A DNA stretch of 64,000 nt from an uncultured Persicobacter sp. (GTDB taxonomy: Bacteria; Bacteroidota; Bacteroidia; Cytophagales; Cyclobacteriaceae), in NCBI GenBank assembly GCA_947498325.1, contig CANMKE010000011.1:62001-126000 (forward strand), written 5' to 3'. Both the position numbers and the translations under genes were made by a program. Position 1 is the first letter of the stretch; every line of letters starts with the position of its first letter. The notes below the pieces were generated by a model that was not told the DNA's origin, ran no database searches, and saw only the letters and a list, made by a program, of their open reading frames with translations. This document shows positions 55,001-62,057 of the stretch, in pieces.

Positions 55001-56960
55001 ACTCGAAACACTCCTATTAAATAAAGAAGCTTATATGAATCTGGCTTCGGGTGATGGTGCCTGTCTGGGTTGTTCGGAAAAATCAATCGTACATCTGTTC
55101 ACCGCAACGGTACAGTCATTGATGGTCCCTCGTGTGAAAAAACATGTGGATTATTTGACTGAACTGATCAGTAAGTTGGAGCAACATATTCAATTGAAGT
55201 TGGTCAAAACGGTCGATTTGAGTGATTCCGAAGTGATGTCCAAAATCATGGATCGCATGAAAGACAGCGACCTGACCATGGGCGAGATCACCCGACAAAT
55301 TGAATTGGAAAATGGCGGCGAGCCAATCGATCAGGAATGGCTGAGAAGTACTACGCAACTCGTTCAAAAGCTGAAAAACCTTAAGTGGAAGTATACTTCG
55401 GGAACGACTGGAAACGGGCGCGCGAATATGGGAATGAGCAATGCGACGGGCTGTACCTCGGTTTGGGGATCGACCTATCCATTCAACCCTTATCCATTCC
55501 CGTGGGCGAATCACCTGTTCCAAGATTCTACTTCGATGGCCATGGGTATTTTCGAAGGGCATATGGCCAAGATGGCCGATGGCTTCCGCACCATCCGCAA
55601 AGCCGAGCTGGAACTCGAAGGCAAATATCGTCCGGAAGAGCATGATGCTTTCTTCACCTATTTCAACTGGCAACAATTCACCGAGGAAGAGTGGCATTTG
55701 TGTCCTCCGGTAGTTGCTTTGGGTGGTGATGGCTCGATGTATGACATCGGATTCCAAAACCTTTCCCGTATGATGGCCTCCGGTAAGCCAATCAAAGTTA
55801 TCGTAGTGGATACGCAGGTGTATTCGAATACTGGTGGACAGGCTTGTACCTCTGGCTTTATTGGTCAGGTATCGGATATGGCACAATACGGTAAAGTGGG
55901 TAAAGGTAAAGCCGAGCCTCGTAAAGAAATCGGGCTGATCGCTATGGCACACCGCAACACTTATGTGATGCAATCGACCATGTCGAATACCTCCCACATG
56001 ATCGAAGGATTCATCGACGGACTGATGACTAAGCGTCCTGCTTTGTTCAACCTGTACAGTACTTGTCAGCCCGAGCATGGCGTAGCTGATGACTTGGGTG
56101 TACATCAGGCGAAGTTGGCGGTAGAGTCACGTACCTATCCGATCTTCAAATACAATCCTGATTTGGGCACCACACCGAAAGAGAATTTCGACCTGTCGGG
56201 CAATCCTGATATGTTCCAAGACTGGCCAAGCTATACCCTCAAATACAAAGAGAATGAGCTGGAGAAAAGCATGGAGCTGTCGATGACCTTTGCTGATTTT
56301 GCATTGACTGAAGCACGTTTCCGTAAGCATTTCCGCAAAGCACCACGCGACACCTGGAACGATATGATGGTTCCTTTGGTGGACTTCCTTGCGATGGATG
56401 CCGATGACCGAGAAGGTAAATTCCCATTCATTTGGGCAGTAGATCGCAAGTCGCACCTGACAAGAGTTTTGGTGGCCGAGCCGATTGTTCAGTCCTGTGA
56501 AGAGCGCCGTGATTTCTGGTTGATGTTGAAAGACATTGCCGGTGTTGCGCCGGAAGCTGAAGACATGACCGATAAGATCCGTGCGGAAGTTGTAGGAAAT
56601 ATCGCCCAAGGTTTGATGAAATTGGCTGGTGGCGAAGGCTTACCGATTGCTGATTTGGTAAACGGAACAACCGAAGCATCAACGGAGGAAAACGTTTCTG
56701 CCGAGGGCGAATATTTAGCGCCTTATATCGAAACCGAAGATTGCAGCAGCTGCGACGAGTGCATCAAGATCAATGGCAAGATGTTCTGCTATAATGAGGA
56801 GAAAAAAGCCTTCATCAAAGATGCCAACGCCGGAAGCTATCAGGATTTGGTTAAAGCCGCTGAGAAATGTACCGCTGGCGTGCTGCATCCTGGCTTGCCG
56901 AAAAATCTGAGTGGTAAGGAAATGAAGAAATGGGTAGAAAGAGGGGAGAGGTTTAATTGA
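52071..56960 (+). CDS. nifJ: Pyruvate:ferredoxin oxidoreductase, unusually large single chain
   Basis: This 1629-aa enzyme would convert pyruvate and CoA to acetyl-CoA and CO2, reducing ferredoxin; usual single-chain PFORs have about 1170-1200 aa. In order: alpha part (AAGAYPITPSTQMGE), gamma part (VRFHSVGGWGAITTGKNLA), a two-cluster ferredoxin part near residues 785-925 (CTACGKCYTAC and CKGCMECVEVC) with a stretch of about 110 residues between the motifs, the beta part with GDGACLGCSEKS (near 995) and the thiamine-binding VALGGDGSMYDIGFQNL (near 1215) plus QVYSNTGGQACTSG. A C-terminal Cys-rich segment (EDCSSCDECIKINGKMFCYN and later EKCTAGVLHP) looks like a ferredoxin-type extra domain. Substrate could be another 2-oxo acid. 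It precedes the rnf cluster. Confidence 0.88.
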   Translation: MKSKKAEFKYPGVRVAMDGNTAAIMCERESSDAAGAYPITPSTQMGEYWAEEAAKGHLNISDKPLIFIEPEGEHAAAAVTAGLSMTGQRAANFSSGQGIAYMHESLYAAVGKRLTYVLNIGARAMTKSTLNVHAGHDDYHAIDDTGFFQLFAKKAQHVADLNIISHRIAELALTPGVIAQDGFLTTHLIESLNLPERELIKEYLGCPDDIINTPTPAQEIIYGPTRRRIPEVWDVDNPLMAGIVQNQDSYMQSVAAQRPFFFDHIQELTDQAFSEFYELTGRCYSRVMTYKASDADYLIIGQGSVVSSAEAVVDYIRETRGIKVGVVDLVMFRPFPADLIGDIIKGKKGVVVLERLDQPLAEDAPIMRELRAVASKCLENGAHKHDKPYPKLASYHAKEMPALYSGSFGMGSRDLQPEGIIGAIENMLPDGPKKKQFYLSIDFIRENAFTPKQRAHQETIEEAYPNIKQLSVRGSENPNLMPKGAVTVRFHSVGGWGAITTGKNLAMTLFELLGYDIKANPKYGSEKKGQPTTYYLAASPEPIRINCEYYFVDVVLSPDPNVFKHTNALAGLKKGGSFIIQSDKDTPEEVWADIPKHYQKLIIDQEIRIFYIDGFKIAREEATDPELQLRMQGIAFQGAFFSASPLMEKAGLSDEKLLKAIEDQLQHKFGAKGQRVVEDNMRVVKRGFTEVHEITNKEITTIDPMMEDVQAQTIPTILKQKPQSESKLSDIHRFWEQTGNFYLRGMGNDNLTDPFIGLSVMPATTALFRDMTGIRFEHPEWVADNCTACGKCYTACPDTALPGLVSSVGDVLNTVVKQVTKRFGKPVHLQKAVRSMEKEMREAMLNKHEEETVNELLHRKVDELIGANADNQDLISELHNFKSVLGGFKFALTRPYFHLKEKKKPNSGGLFSITLNPQTCKGCMECVEVCEDDALRPITQTEDGVAALRKDWRLWEALPNTPEEYSRIDNLEEKIGALETLLLNKEAYMNLASGDGACLGCSEKSIVHLFTATVQSLMVPRVKKHVDYLTELISKLEQHIQLKLVKTVDLSDSEVMSKIMDRMKDSDLTMGEITRQIELENGGEPIDQEWLRSTTQLVQKLKNLKWKYTSGTTGNGRANMGMSNATGCTSVWGSTYPFNPYPFPWANHLFQDSTSMAMGIFEGHMAKMADGFRTIRKAELELEGKYRPEEHDAFFTYFNWQQFTEEEWHLCPPVVALGGDGSMYDIGFQNLSRMMASGKPIKVIVVDTQVYSNTGGQACTSGFIGQVSDMAQYGKVGKGKAEPRKEIGLIAMAHRNTYVMQSTMSNTSHMIEGFIDGLMTKRPALFNLYSTCQPEHGVADDLGVHQAKLAVESRTYPIFKYNPDLGTTPKENFDLSGNPDMFQDWPSYTLKYKENELEKSMELSMTFADFALTEARFRKHFRKAPRDTWNDMMVPLVDFLAMDADDREGKFPFIWAVDRKSHLTRVLVAEPIVQSCEERRDFWLMLKDIAGVAPEAEDMTDKIRAEVVGNIAQGLMKLAGGEGLPIADLVNGTTEASTEENVSAEGEYLAPYIETEDCSSCDECIKINGKMFCYNEEKKAFIKDANAGSYQDLVKAAEKCTAGVLHPGLPKNLSGKEMKKWVERGERFN

Positions 56961-56975
56961 TGATTAGTGATTAAT

Positions 56976-57008
56976 CCCCTGTCGCGAGACTCCGTCTCGT
57001 GACAGGGG
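56976..57008 (+). repeat. BIME-like hairpin repeat, copy 1 (extended stem)
   Basis: The stem CCCCTGTC-G-CGAGAC pairs with GTCTCG-T-GACAGGGG around TCC. The core CGCGAGAC/GTCTCGTG is the same as in the later copies. Confidence 0.7.
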
Positions 57009-57041
57009 AGATGATTAGAATGCATAGCAGCCCAAGGTTAG

Positions 57042-57070
57042 TCTATCGCGAGACTCTGTCTCGTGATAGA
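57042..57070 (+). repeat. BIME-like hairpin repeat, copy 2
   Basis: Arms TATCGCGAGA and TCTCGTGATA flank the loop CTCTG, with one G-T mismatch in a 10-bp stem. Confidence 0.75.
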
Positions 57071-57087
57071 GAAATGTGGTTATTGGT

Positions 57088-57113
57088 TATCACGAGAGGG
57101 ACTCTCGCGATAG
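57088..57113 (-). repeat. BIME-like hairpin repeat, copy 3
   Basis: This is the same arm pair in reverse orientation with loop GTCCC (read on the minus strand). It forms a convergent pair with copy 2, about 18 bp apart. Confidence 0.75.
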
Positions 57114-57154
57114 CAAAAAGATGTTTGCCATCTTAGTGTTATGCACTCAAATGA

Positions 57155-57181
57155 CTATCACGAGAGGGACTCTCGCGATAG
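57155..57181 (-). repeat. BIME-like hairpin repeat, copy 4
   Basis: The 25-bp core is identical to copy 3, in the same orientation. Confidence 0.75.
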
Positions 57182-57188
57182 TTTTAGC

Positions 57189-57214
57189 TGGTCGTAGGCT
57201 CCTGTCTACGACCA
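57189..57214. repeat. Hairpin with TGGTCGTAG arms
   Basis: TGGTCGTAG (57189-57197) pairs perfectly with CTACGACCA (57206-57214). GGTCGTAGC recurs near 61614, suggesting a further small repeat family. Its position just before rnfC allows an mRNA-stability or attenuation role (inference). Confidence 0.5.
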
Positions 57215-57263
57215 ACTAATCAACCACAAACCCAATCCCCAATCAAAGATCGATAGGAGTTCT

Positions 57264-58607
57264 ATGTTTAATTTTTCAAAAAATACATTTAAACACGGCG
57301 TTCATCCTCCCGAGCACAAGGACGACACCTGCACGATGAAAATCAAGCAGTTTCCCTTTGCTCCGGTGATGATCATCCCGATGGCGCAGCACCTTGGTGC
57401 TCCTTCGCAGGTGGTGGTCAAGGAAGGGCAGGAGGTCAGTCGTGGGCAATTGATTGCCAAGGCCAACGGCTATATGTCCGTGCCGATCCATGCGCCCGTC
57501 AGTGGCGTGATCAAAAAGATCGGGCTCGTGCATACGCTCTCGGGCAATCGTTGTGAAGGCATTTATTTGGAGGCATTTCCTTTTTCGGGACAGGAGGTTC
57601 CGGCAGGGCATGGCGTGGACTGGCGCACGAGCAATCAAGATGAAATTTTGGCGGGTGTTCAGCAGGCAGGTATTGTCGGGCTTGGCGGTGCGGCTTTTCC
57701 TACGCATGTTAAATTAAAAGTACCTGATGGAAAAAAATGTGAAGTACTGATGCTTAACGGCATTGAGTGCGAGCCTTTTCTAACGACCGATCACCGGGTG
57801 ATGTTAGAGCAGTCGAGCGATATTTTTATGGGTATCCGTTATCTGTTGCGTTCTACTGAAGCCGAGCGGGTGATCATTGGTATTGAAGCCAACAAACTCG
57901 ATGCGGCCGAACATTTACAAAATAATATTCCCGAAGGGTTACCGGTGGAGATCAAAGTAGTGCCTGTCAAATATCCGCAGGGAGCAGAAAAGATGCTAAT
58001 CAAATCGGTGCTCGATCGTGAAGTTCCTTCCGGAGGATTACCGATAGATGTAGGCGTGGTGGTGGTCAATATCGCTACTTGCGCCGAGATCGGCCGACTG
58101 TTGCCTTATGGTCATGGCATCCAGGAAAGGGTGGTTACGATTACTGGTCCTGGCGTCAAGAAGAAAGGCAATTATCTGATTCCGATCGGGACGCCTTTGC
58201 GCTTTGCTTTGGAAGAAGTGGGCGTTGCCGATAATATTTCTGAAGTGTATATGGGTGGCCCGATGATGGGCATGTCGGTATCGAACTTGGATATCAGCAT
58301 CACCAAAGGGACTTCGGGTATTGTGGTTTTTACCGAAGGGGAAACAAAAAAGCAAGGCAAGCCGATGGCTTGTATCAAGTGTGGTGCCTGCGTGCAGGCT
58401 TGCCCAATGAGCCTGAATCCTTCACGCATGGGCATTTTGGCCAAGCACCAAGCCTATCAGGAGATGCTCGATCAGGAGCATATTATGGATTGTTTTGAAT
58501 GTGGATCATGCGCCTATGTATGTCCGTCCAATATTCCATTGGTTCAATATTTCAGGCAGTCAAAGTCAAGTATTCGGAAACAAAAATTGAAAGCCAATGC
58601 TCACTAA
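57264..58607 (+). CDS. rnfC: Rnf complex subunit C (NADH-binding, two 4Fe-4S clusters)
   Basis: RnfC is the peripheral subunit that docks NAD+ and a flavin in the ferredoxin:NAD+ oxidoreductase complex. In 447 aa the sequence shows the N-terminal FKHGVHPPEHK start, the nucleotide-binding GLGGAAFPTHVK (about 139-150), the NGIECEPFLTTD motif and two C-terminal clusters: C370, C373, C376, C380 and C410, C413, C416, C420. There is no extra C-terminal repeat tail as in some proteobacterial RnfC. AGGAG lies 4 nt upstream of ATG 57264. It overlaps rnfD by 11 nt and is the first gene of rnfCDGEA. Confidence 0.95.
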   Translation: MFNFSKNTFKHGVHPPEHKDDTCTMKIKQFPFAPVMIIPMAQHLGAPSQVVVKEGQEVSRGQLIAKANGYMSVPIHAPVSGVIKKIGLVHTLSGNRCEGIYLEAFPFSGQEVPAGHGVDWRTSNQDEILAGVQQAGIVGLGGAAFPTHVKLKVPDGKKCEVLMLNGIECEPFLTTDHRVMLEQSSDIFMGIRYLLRSTEAERVIIGIEANKLDAAEHLQNNIPEGLPVEIKVVPVKYPQGAEKMLIKSVLDREVPSGGLPIDVGVVVVNIATCAEIGRLLPYGHGIQERVVTITGPGVKKKGNYLIPIGTPLRFALEEVGVADNISEVYMGGPMMGMSVSNLDISITKGTSGIVVFTEGETKKQGKPMACIKCGACVQACPMSLNPSRMGILAKHQAYQEMLDQEHIMDCFECGSCAYVCPSNIPLVQYFRQSKSSIRKQKLKANAH

Positions 58608-59595
58608 AACGTTACGTATCACCACTTCTCCCCACCTGAAAAAGGGGATGGACACGCCGACGATCATGCGACATGTGGTTTATGCCTTGTTGCCCGTGGC
58701 GGTCTTTTCAGTTTTTGTCTTTGGATTATGTGCCTTCTGGGTGCTGGCAACGACCGTGATTTCCTGTTTGATTACAGAATTTATCATTAATCAGATCGCC
58801 GGAAATCATAACAGTTTGACCGACAGCTCGGCGATCATCACCGGATTGCTATTGGGCTTGACCCTTCCACCAATCTTTCCATTGTGGATGGCGGCAGTCG
58901 GTGGATTCATTGCGATTGCCTTGGGTAAAATGGCTTTCGGTGGTTTGGGCAATAACGTGTTCAATCCGGCACTGGTAGCAAGAGCCGTTTTGCAGGCTGC
59001 CTTTCCGGTGGCGATCACCACCTGGCATCCTGCCATGCTGGCGGATCGCTTCCAAAGCCTGCCGTCATCCTTGTTCACTACGCCATTTTCTCAGCCGGTA
59101 TTTGACGGCGTCTCAGGCGCAACGCCTTTGTCTGCCTTCAAATTCGATCAGGTGGTCGCCTCCGCCAATGACCTTGCCTTTGGTTTTGTCAGTGGTTCAC
59201 TGGGTGAAACATCCGCCTTTTTGATTTTGGTCGGCGGAATTTATCTGTGGTATCGGGGCATCATCAATTGGCGCGTTCCGGTGGGCATTATCGCAACAGT
59301 ATTTTTACTCAGTGGCGCACTTTATTTGATAGATGCAACAACGTTTGCTCCCCCACAATTCATGGTTTTGAGTGGCGGATTGATGTTGGGTGCGGTGTTC
59401 ATGGCAACCGATATGGTCGGCTCGCCAATGACCAACAAAGGCATGTGGATCTATGCAGTATTCATTGGTTTGATGGTGGTGGTGATCCGTTCTTGGGGTG
59501 GTTTGCCCGAAGGGGTGATGTATGCCATTTTATTGGCCAATGCGATTTCTCCGCATATTGACAGAATGGTCAAGGATCGGGTTTATGGGACGTGA
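58597..59595 (+). CDS. rnfD: Rnf complex subunit D (membrane, covalent FMN)
   Basis: This 332-aa integral membrane subunit has about eight to ten hydrophobic segments and the covalent FMN site FDGVSGATPLSAFK (T176). Conserved blocks are GLGNNVFNPALVARA and TDMVGSPMT. It transfers electrons in the membrane and participates in ion pumping. The start overlaps rnfC by 11 nt, indicating coupling. A hairpin follows at 59606, before rnfG. Confidence 0.95.
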   Translation: MLTKTLRITTSPHLKKGMDTPTIMRHVVYALLPVAVFSVFVFGLCAFWVLATTVISCLITEFIINQIAGNHNSLTDSSAIITGLLLGLTLPPIFPLWMAAVGGFIAIALGKMAFGGLGNNVFNPALVARAVLQAAFPVAITTWHPAMLADRFQSLPSSLFTTPFSQPVFDGVSGATPLSAFKFDQVVASANDLAFGFVSGSLGETSAFLILVGGIYLWYRGIINWRVPVGIIATVFLLSGALYLIDATTFAPPQFMVLSGGLMLGAVFMATDMVGSPMTNKGMWIYAVFIGLMVVVIRSWGGLPEGVMYAILLANAISPHIDRMVKDRVYGT

Positions 59596-59605
59596 TTTGT
59601 GGTAG

Positions 59606-59627
59606 GGTCAGGCCTATGTGCCTGACC
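59606..59627 (+). repeat. Intercistronic hairpin between rnfD and rnfG
   Basis: GGTCAGGC (59606-59613) pairs perfectly with GCCTGACC (59620-59627) around CTATGT. No T-run follows directly, so it is more likely an mRNA processing or stability element than a terminator. A similar CCTATGTG centre occurs within the 191-bp elements. Confidence 0.55.
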
Positions 59628-59652
59628 GGAACGGAATAAATTTTTTGAAGTA

Positions 59653-60366
59653 ATGACAGAGACAATAAATAAAACCAAGCAGCAGGAAGAAGCCGTGCCG
59701 GTCGATAACAGCAACAAGATGCTCGTTACGATGGTCAGTATCTGTATTGCCTGCGCCTTGCTGATTGTGCTGACCTTCGAAGGGACTGCCCCGCGCATTG
59801 CCAAGCTCAAAGCCGAGGCATTGCAGGGGGCGATCTTCAAGGTAATCCCTAATATCTCGCAGGTACAGCTGTTTGAATTGCTTGCCGATGGCAGCTTTCG
59901 GGCAGCGACCGAGCAAGAAAAAGGTAAAGACTATATTTTTGCCGGTTATAATGCGGATAATGAACTCAAGGGAGTGGCGATCATGGCGCATGGTCAGGGC
60001 TATGCGGATTTGATCCATATTTTGTATGGCTATGATTTGGACAAACAGCAGATCGTTGGATTGTATGTTTTGGAAAGTAAGGAAACTCCTGGACTCGGAG
60101 ACAAGATCGAGAAAGATCCTGCTTTTGTCGCCAATTTCAAGGCCTTGGATGCGCAGCTGAATGAAGCTAAAACAGCTTTGCAGCATCCTATCACAACCGT
60201 CAAGCATGGGGAAAAACAAAATCCTTATGAGATTGATGGCATCACCGGAGCGACGATTTCATCACGAACCATTGGCGAGATCCTGCAAAAGAGCAGCAGC
60301 CATTATCTGCCGATGATTCAGCAGCACCGCGAGCAATTATCAAACATGTTAAACCAAAACCCTTGA
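59653..60366 (+). CDS. rnfG: Rnf complex subunit G (covalent FMN)
   Basis: This 237-aa protein has one N-terminal membrane helix (about 23-42, MLVTMVSICIACALLIVLTF) and an extracytoplasmic FMN-binding domain. The flavin is attached at T201 in EIDGITGATISSRT, and ESKETPGLGDKI is a conserved block. RnfG passes electrons between membrane and periplasmic-face cofactors. It ends 4 nt before rnfE. Confidence 0.95.
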   Translation: MTETINKTKQQEEAVPVDNSNKMLVTMVSICIACALLIVLTFEGTAPRIAKLKAEALQGAIFKVIPNISQVQLFELLADGSFRAATEQEKGKDYIFAGYNADNELKGVAIMAHGQGYADLIHILYGYDLDKQQIVGLYVLESKETPGLGDKIEKDPAFVANFKALDAQLNEAKTALQHPITTVKHGEKQNPYEIDGITGATISSRTIGEILQKSSSHYLPMIQQHREQLSNMLNQNP

Positions 60367-60370
60367 GCCG

Positions 60371-61033
60371 ATGCCTATACCCGTAGAAATAGAAGCGCCT
60401 CAGAAAGTTCAGCCGCCGAAGCAGAAAAAAGCTGCTGGATCAACGGATGAATTTATCAAGGGGCTATGGAAAGAAAATCCTGTCTTTGTGCAGGTGCTCG
60501 GCATGTGTCCGGTGCTTGCCGTAACCAATACCGCAGGCAATGCCTTGGCGATGGGACTGGCAACGGCATTTGTGCTGTTGATGTCCAATATTTTGATTTC
60601 GCTCTTGCGGAATTTCATTCCCAAGCAGGTGCGGATCTCTTCATACATTTTGATCATCGCCACCTTCGTAACCGTTACCGATTACGCCATTCAAGCAATC
60701 AGCGTTGAGCTACACAAAAGTTTGGGGGCTTTCATCTCACTGATTGTAGTGAATTGTTTGATCTTGAGTCGTGCCGAAGCTTTCGCTTCCAAAAATGGCG
60801 TCGGCAAATCCATTATGGATGCCCTCGGCATGGGCGTCGGCTTCACCTTTGCCTTGTTGTGTTTGGGTGTGGTGCGTGAGCTCTTGGGCGACGGAGGAAT
60901 TTTCGGCTACACGCTGATGCCCGAGCAGTTTCAGCCATGGATCATTATGATCCTGCCTGCGGGAGGATTTTTCACCCTCGCTTTGTGGCTGTTTTTTTTC
61001 AATGTTTTAAAACGTAAACCCAAAGGATCATGA
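60371..61033 (+). CDS. rnfE: Rnf complex subunit E
   Basis: This 220-aa membrane subunit has six hydrophobic segments and pairs with RnfA; together they bind a 2Fe-2S centre in the membrane (known for the NqrD/E and RnfA/E pair). Typical blocks are NPVFVQVLGMCPVLAVTN, VNCLILSRAEAFASKNG and GVVRELLGDGGIFG; the Cys in LGMCP and in VNCLILSRAE are the expected cluster ligands. The stop overlaps rnfA by 4 nt (ATGA). Confidence 0.95.
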   Translation: MPIPVEIEAPQKVQPPKQKKAAGSTDEFIKGLWKENPVFVQVLGMCPVLAVTNTAGNALAMGLATAFVLLMSNILISLLRNFIPKQVRISSYILIIATFVTVTDYAIQAISVELHKSLGAFISLIVVNCLILSRAEAFASKNGVGKSIMDALGMGVGFTFALLCLGVVRELLGDGGIFGYTLMPEQFQPWIIMILPAGGFFTLALWLFFFNVLKRKPKGS

Positions 61034-61602
61034 GTGAGTCTGTTTGGAGAATATTCATCAATGCCTGCCTGATCAACAACTTTGTGCTGGCCTACTTTTT
61101 AGGGATCTGCCCATTCTTGGGCGTGTCCGGAAAGTATGAAACCGCCTCAAAGATGGGACTGGCCGTTACCTTTGTGATGCTGATCAGTGCCGTCTGTGGT
61201 TTTGGAATTCATGCCCTGTTGGTTTGGCTCAATGCCCCTTACCTGCAACTGATCAGCTTTATTGTCGTGATCGCCTCGACGGTTCAGTTAGTGGAAATGT
61301 TCATCAAAAAAATGAGTCCGGCACTCTTTCAGGCTCTTGGGATCTTTTTGCCATTGATCACCACCAATTGTGCCATTCTCGGTTTGGTTTTGTTCCAAAC
61401 CGCCAAAGGATACACCTTCGTGCAAAGTATTTTCTATGCCCTTGGTGCTGGAGTTGGATTTACCATCGCCCTGATTTTGATGGCCGGCGTTCGGGAGCAA
61501 ACCGCCTTTGCTAATAGCCCGAAAGTAGTCCGTGGAACGGTCTTGACCTTGTTCATTGCGGGAATTTTATCGCTGTCATTTATGGGATTTTCAGGGATGT
61601 AG
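61030..61602 (+). CDS. rnfA: Rnf complex subunit A
   Basis: This 190-aa membrane subunit has six hydrophobic segments. FLGICPFLGVSGKYETA (Cys in GICPFLG) and LITTNCAILGLVLFQ (Cys in TNCAI) are the conserved Cys-containing half-repeats that supply 2Fe-2S ligands with RnfE. It overlaps rnfE by 4 nt. After it come a hairpin repeat (61630) and the Cys-rich peptide gene. Confidence 0.95.
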   Translation: MSESVWRIFINACLINNFVLAYFLGICPFLGVSGKYETASKMGLAVTFVMLISAVCGFGIHALLVWLNAPYLQLISFIVVIASTVQLVEMFIKKMSPALFQALGIFLPLITTNCAILGLVLFQTAKGYTFVQSIFYALGAGVGFTIALILMAGVREQTAFANSPKVVRGTVLTLFIAGILSLSFMGFSGM

Positions 61603-61629
61603 ATTAACCATCGGTCGTAGCGTCCTTTT

Positions 61630-61656
61630 CTATCGCGAGACTCTGTCTCGTGATAG
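61630..61656 (+). repeat. BIME-like hairpin repeat, copy 5
   Basis: The core is identical to copy 2 (arms TATCGCGAGA/TCTCGTGATA, loop CTCTG), between rnfA and the Cys-rich peptide gene. GGTCGTAGC lies just upstream. Confidence 0.75.
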
Positions 61657-61679
61657 TTCTGAAATATAAATAAAAAAAA

Positions 61680-61868
61680 ATGATAAAATCTTTCATCATC
61701 ACCGCCTTGATCATCTGCACCATGATGTGCGTTTGGTTTTGGGTACAAAGTTACTGGAACAAAGTCTTTTTGAGTAAAGAAGAAATCGGCAATGATGCCC
61801 TTTCAAGTCGGGGTAAATGCTCCGGCTGTCAGTGCAAAGGGGCATGTGAGAAGCCTAAAATTAGATAA
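61680..61868 (+). CDS. Cys-rich single-pass membrane peptide in the rnf cluster (possible metallocentre assembly factor)
   Basis: This 62-aa protein has one membrane helix (about 4-24, SFIITALIICTMMCVWFW) and a short tail with four cysteines in RGKCSGCQCKGACEK (C47, C50, C52, C56). This layout, a TM helix plus a small Cys cluster, is that of NqrM and FeoB-associated Cys-rich proteins; NqrM is needed to deliver iron to the 2Fe-2S centre of NQR subunits that are homologous to RnfA/E. A similar role in building the RnfA/E centre is inference. I see no full NqrM signature. Confidence 0.6.
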   Translation: MIKSFIITALIICTMMCVWFWVQSYWNKVFLSKEEIGNDALSSRGKCSGCQCKGACEKPKIR

Positions 61869-61887
61869 TATATTTTGTGTGATTCTC

Positions 61888-61912
61888 TATCGCGAGACTC
61901 TGTCTCGTGATA
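61888..61912 (+). repeat. BIME-like hairpin repeat, copy 6
   Basis: The core is the same as copies 2 and 5. It forms a convergent pair with copy 7, 17 bp away, the same pairing as copies 2 and 3. Confidence 0.75.
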
Positions 61913-61929
61913 TCTATTGACTTGTTTGT

Positions 61930-61956
61930 CTATCACGAGAGGGACTCTCGCGATAG
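61930..61956 (-). repeat. BIME-like hairpin repeat, copy 7
   Basis: The core is the same as copies 3 and 4 (loop GTCCC on the minus strand). Confidence 0.75.
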
Positions 61957-62057
61957 GGTTGAATCATAAAAATATAATCTGTGGAAATCTGTGTAATCTG
62001 TGGAAAAAAAACACCACCAATTTTGACTAAAAATATAAAACTAAAACACTAAATGAT

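Larger units (their letters stand above)
56961..57263. other. Repeat-filled gap between the PFOR gene and rnfC
   Basis: This 303-bp gap contains four hairpin repeats of the TATCRCGAGA family and an unrelated GGTCGTAG hairpin, listed separately. The first hairpin could end PFOR transcription. AGGAG at 57255-57259 is a ribosome-binding site for rnfC. No gene is visible. Confidence 0.6.

Noticed and set aside
55116-56105. 329-codon minus-strand frame inside the PFOR gene
   Set aside because: The PFOR frame on the other strand has intact cofactor motifs; this one has none.
56976-57214. Regularly spaced repeats suggestive of a CRISPR array
   Set aside because: Units are palindromic, alternate in orientation, have irregular spacing and no cas genes; they are BIME-like hairpins.
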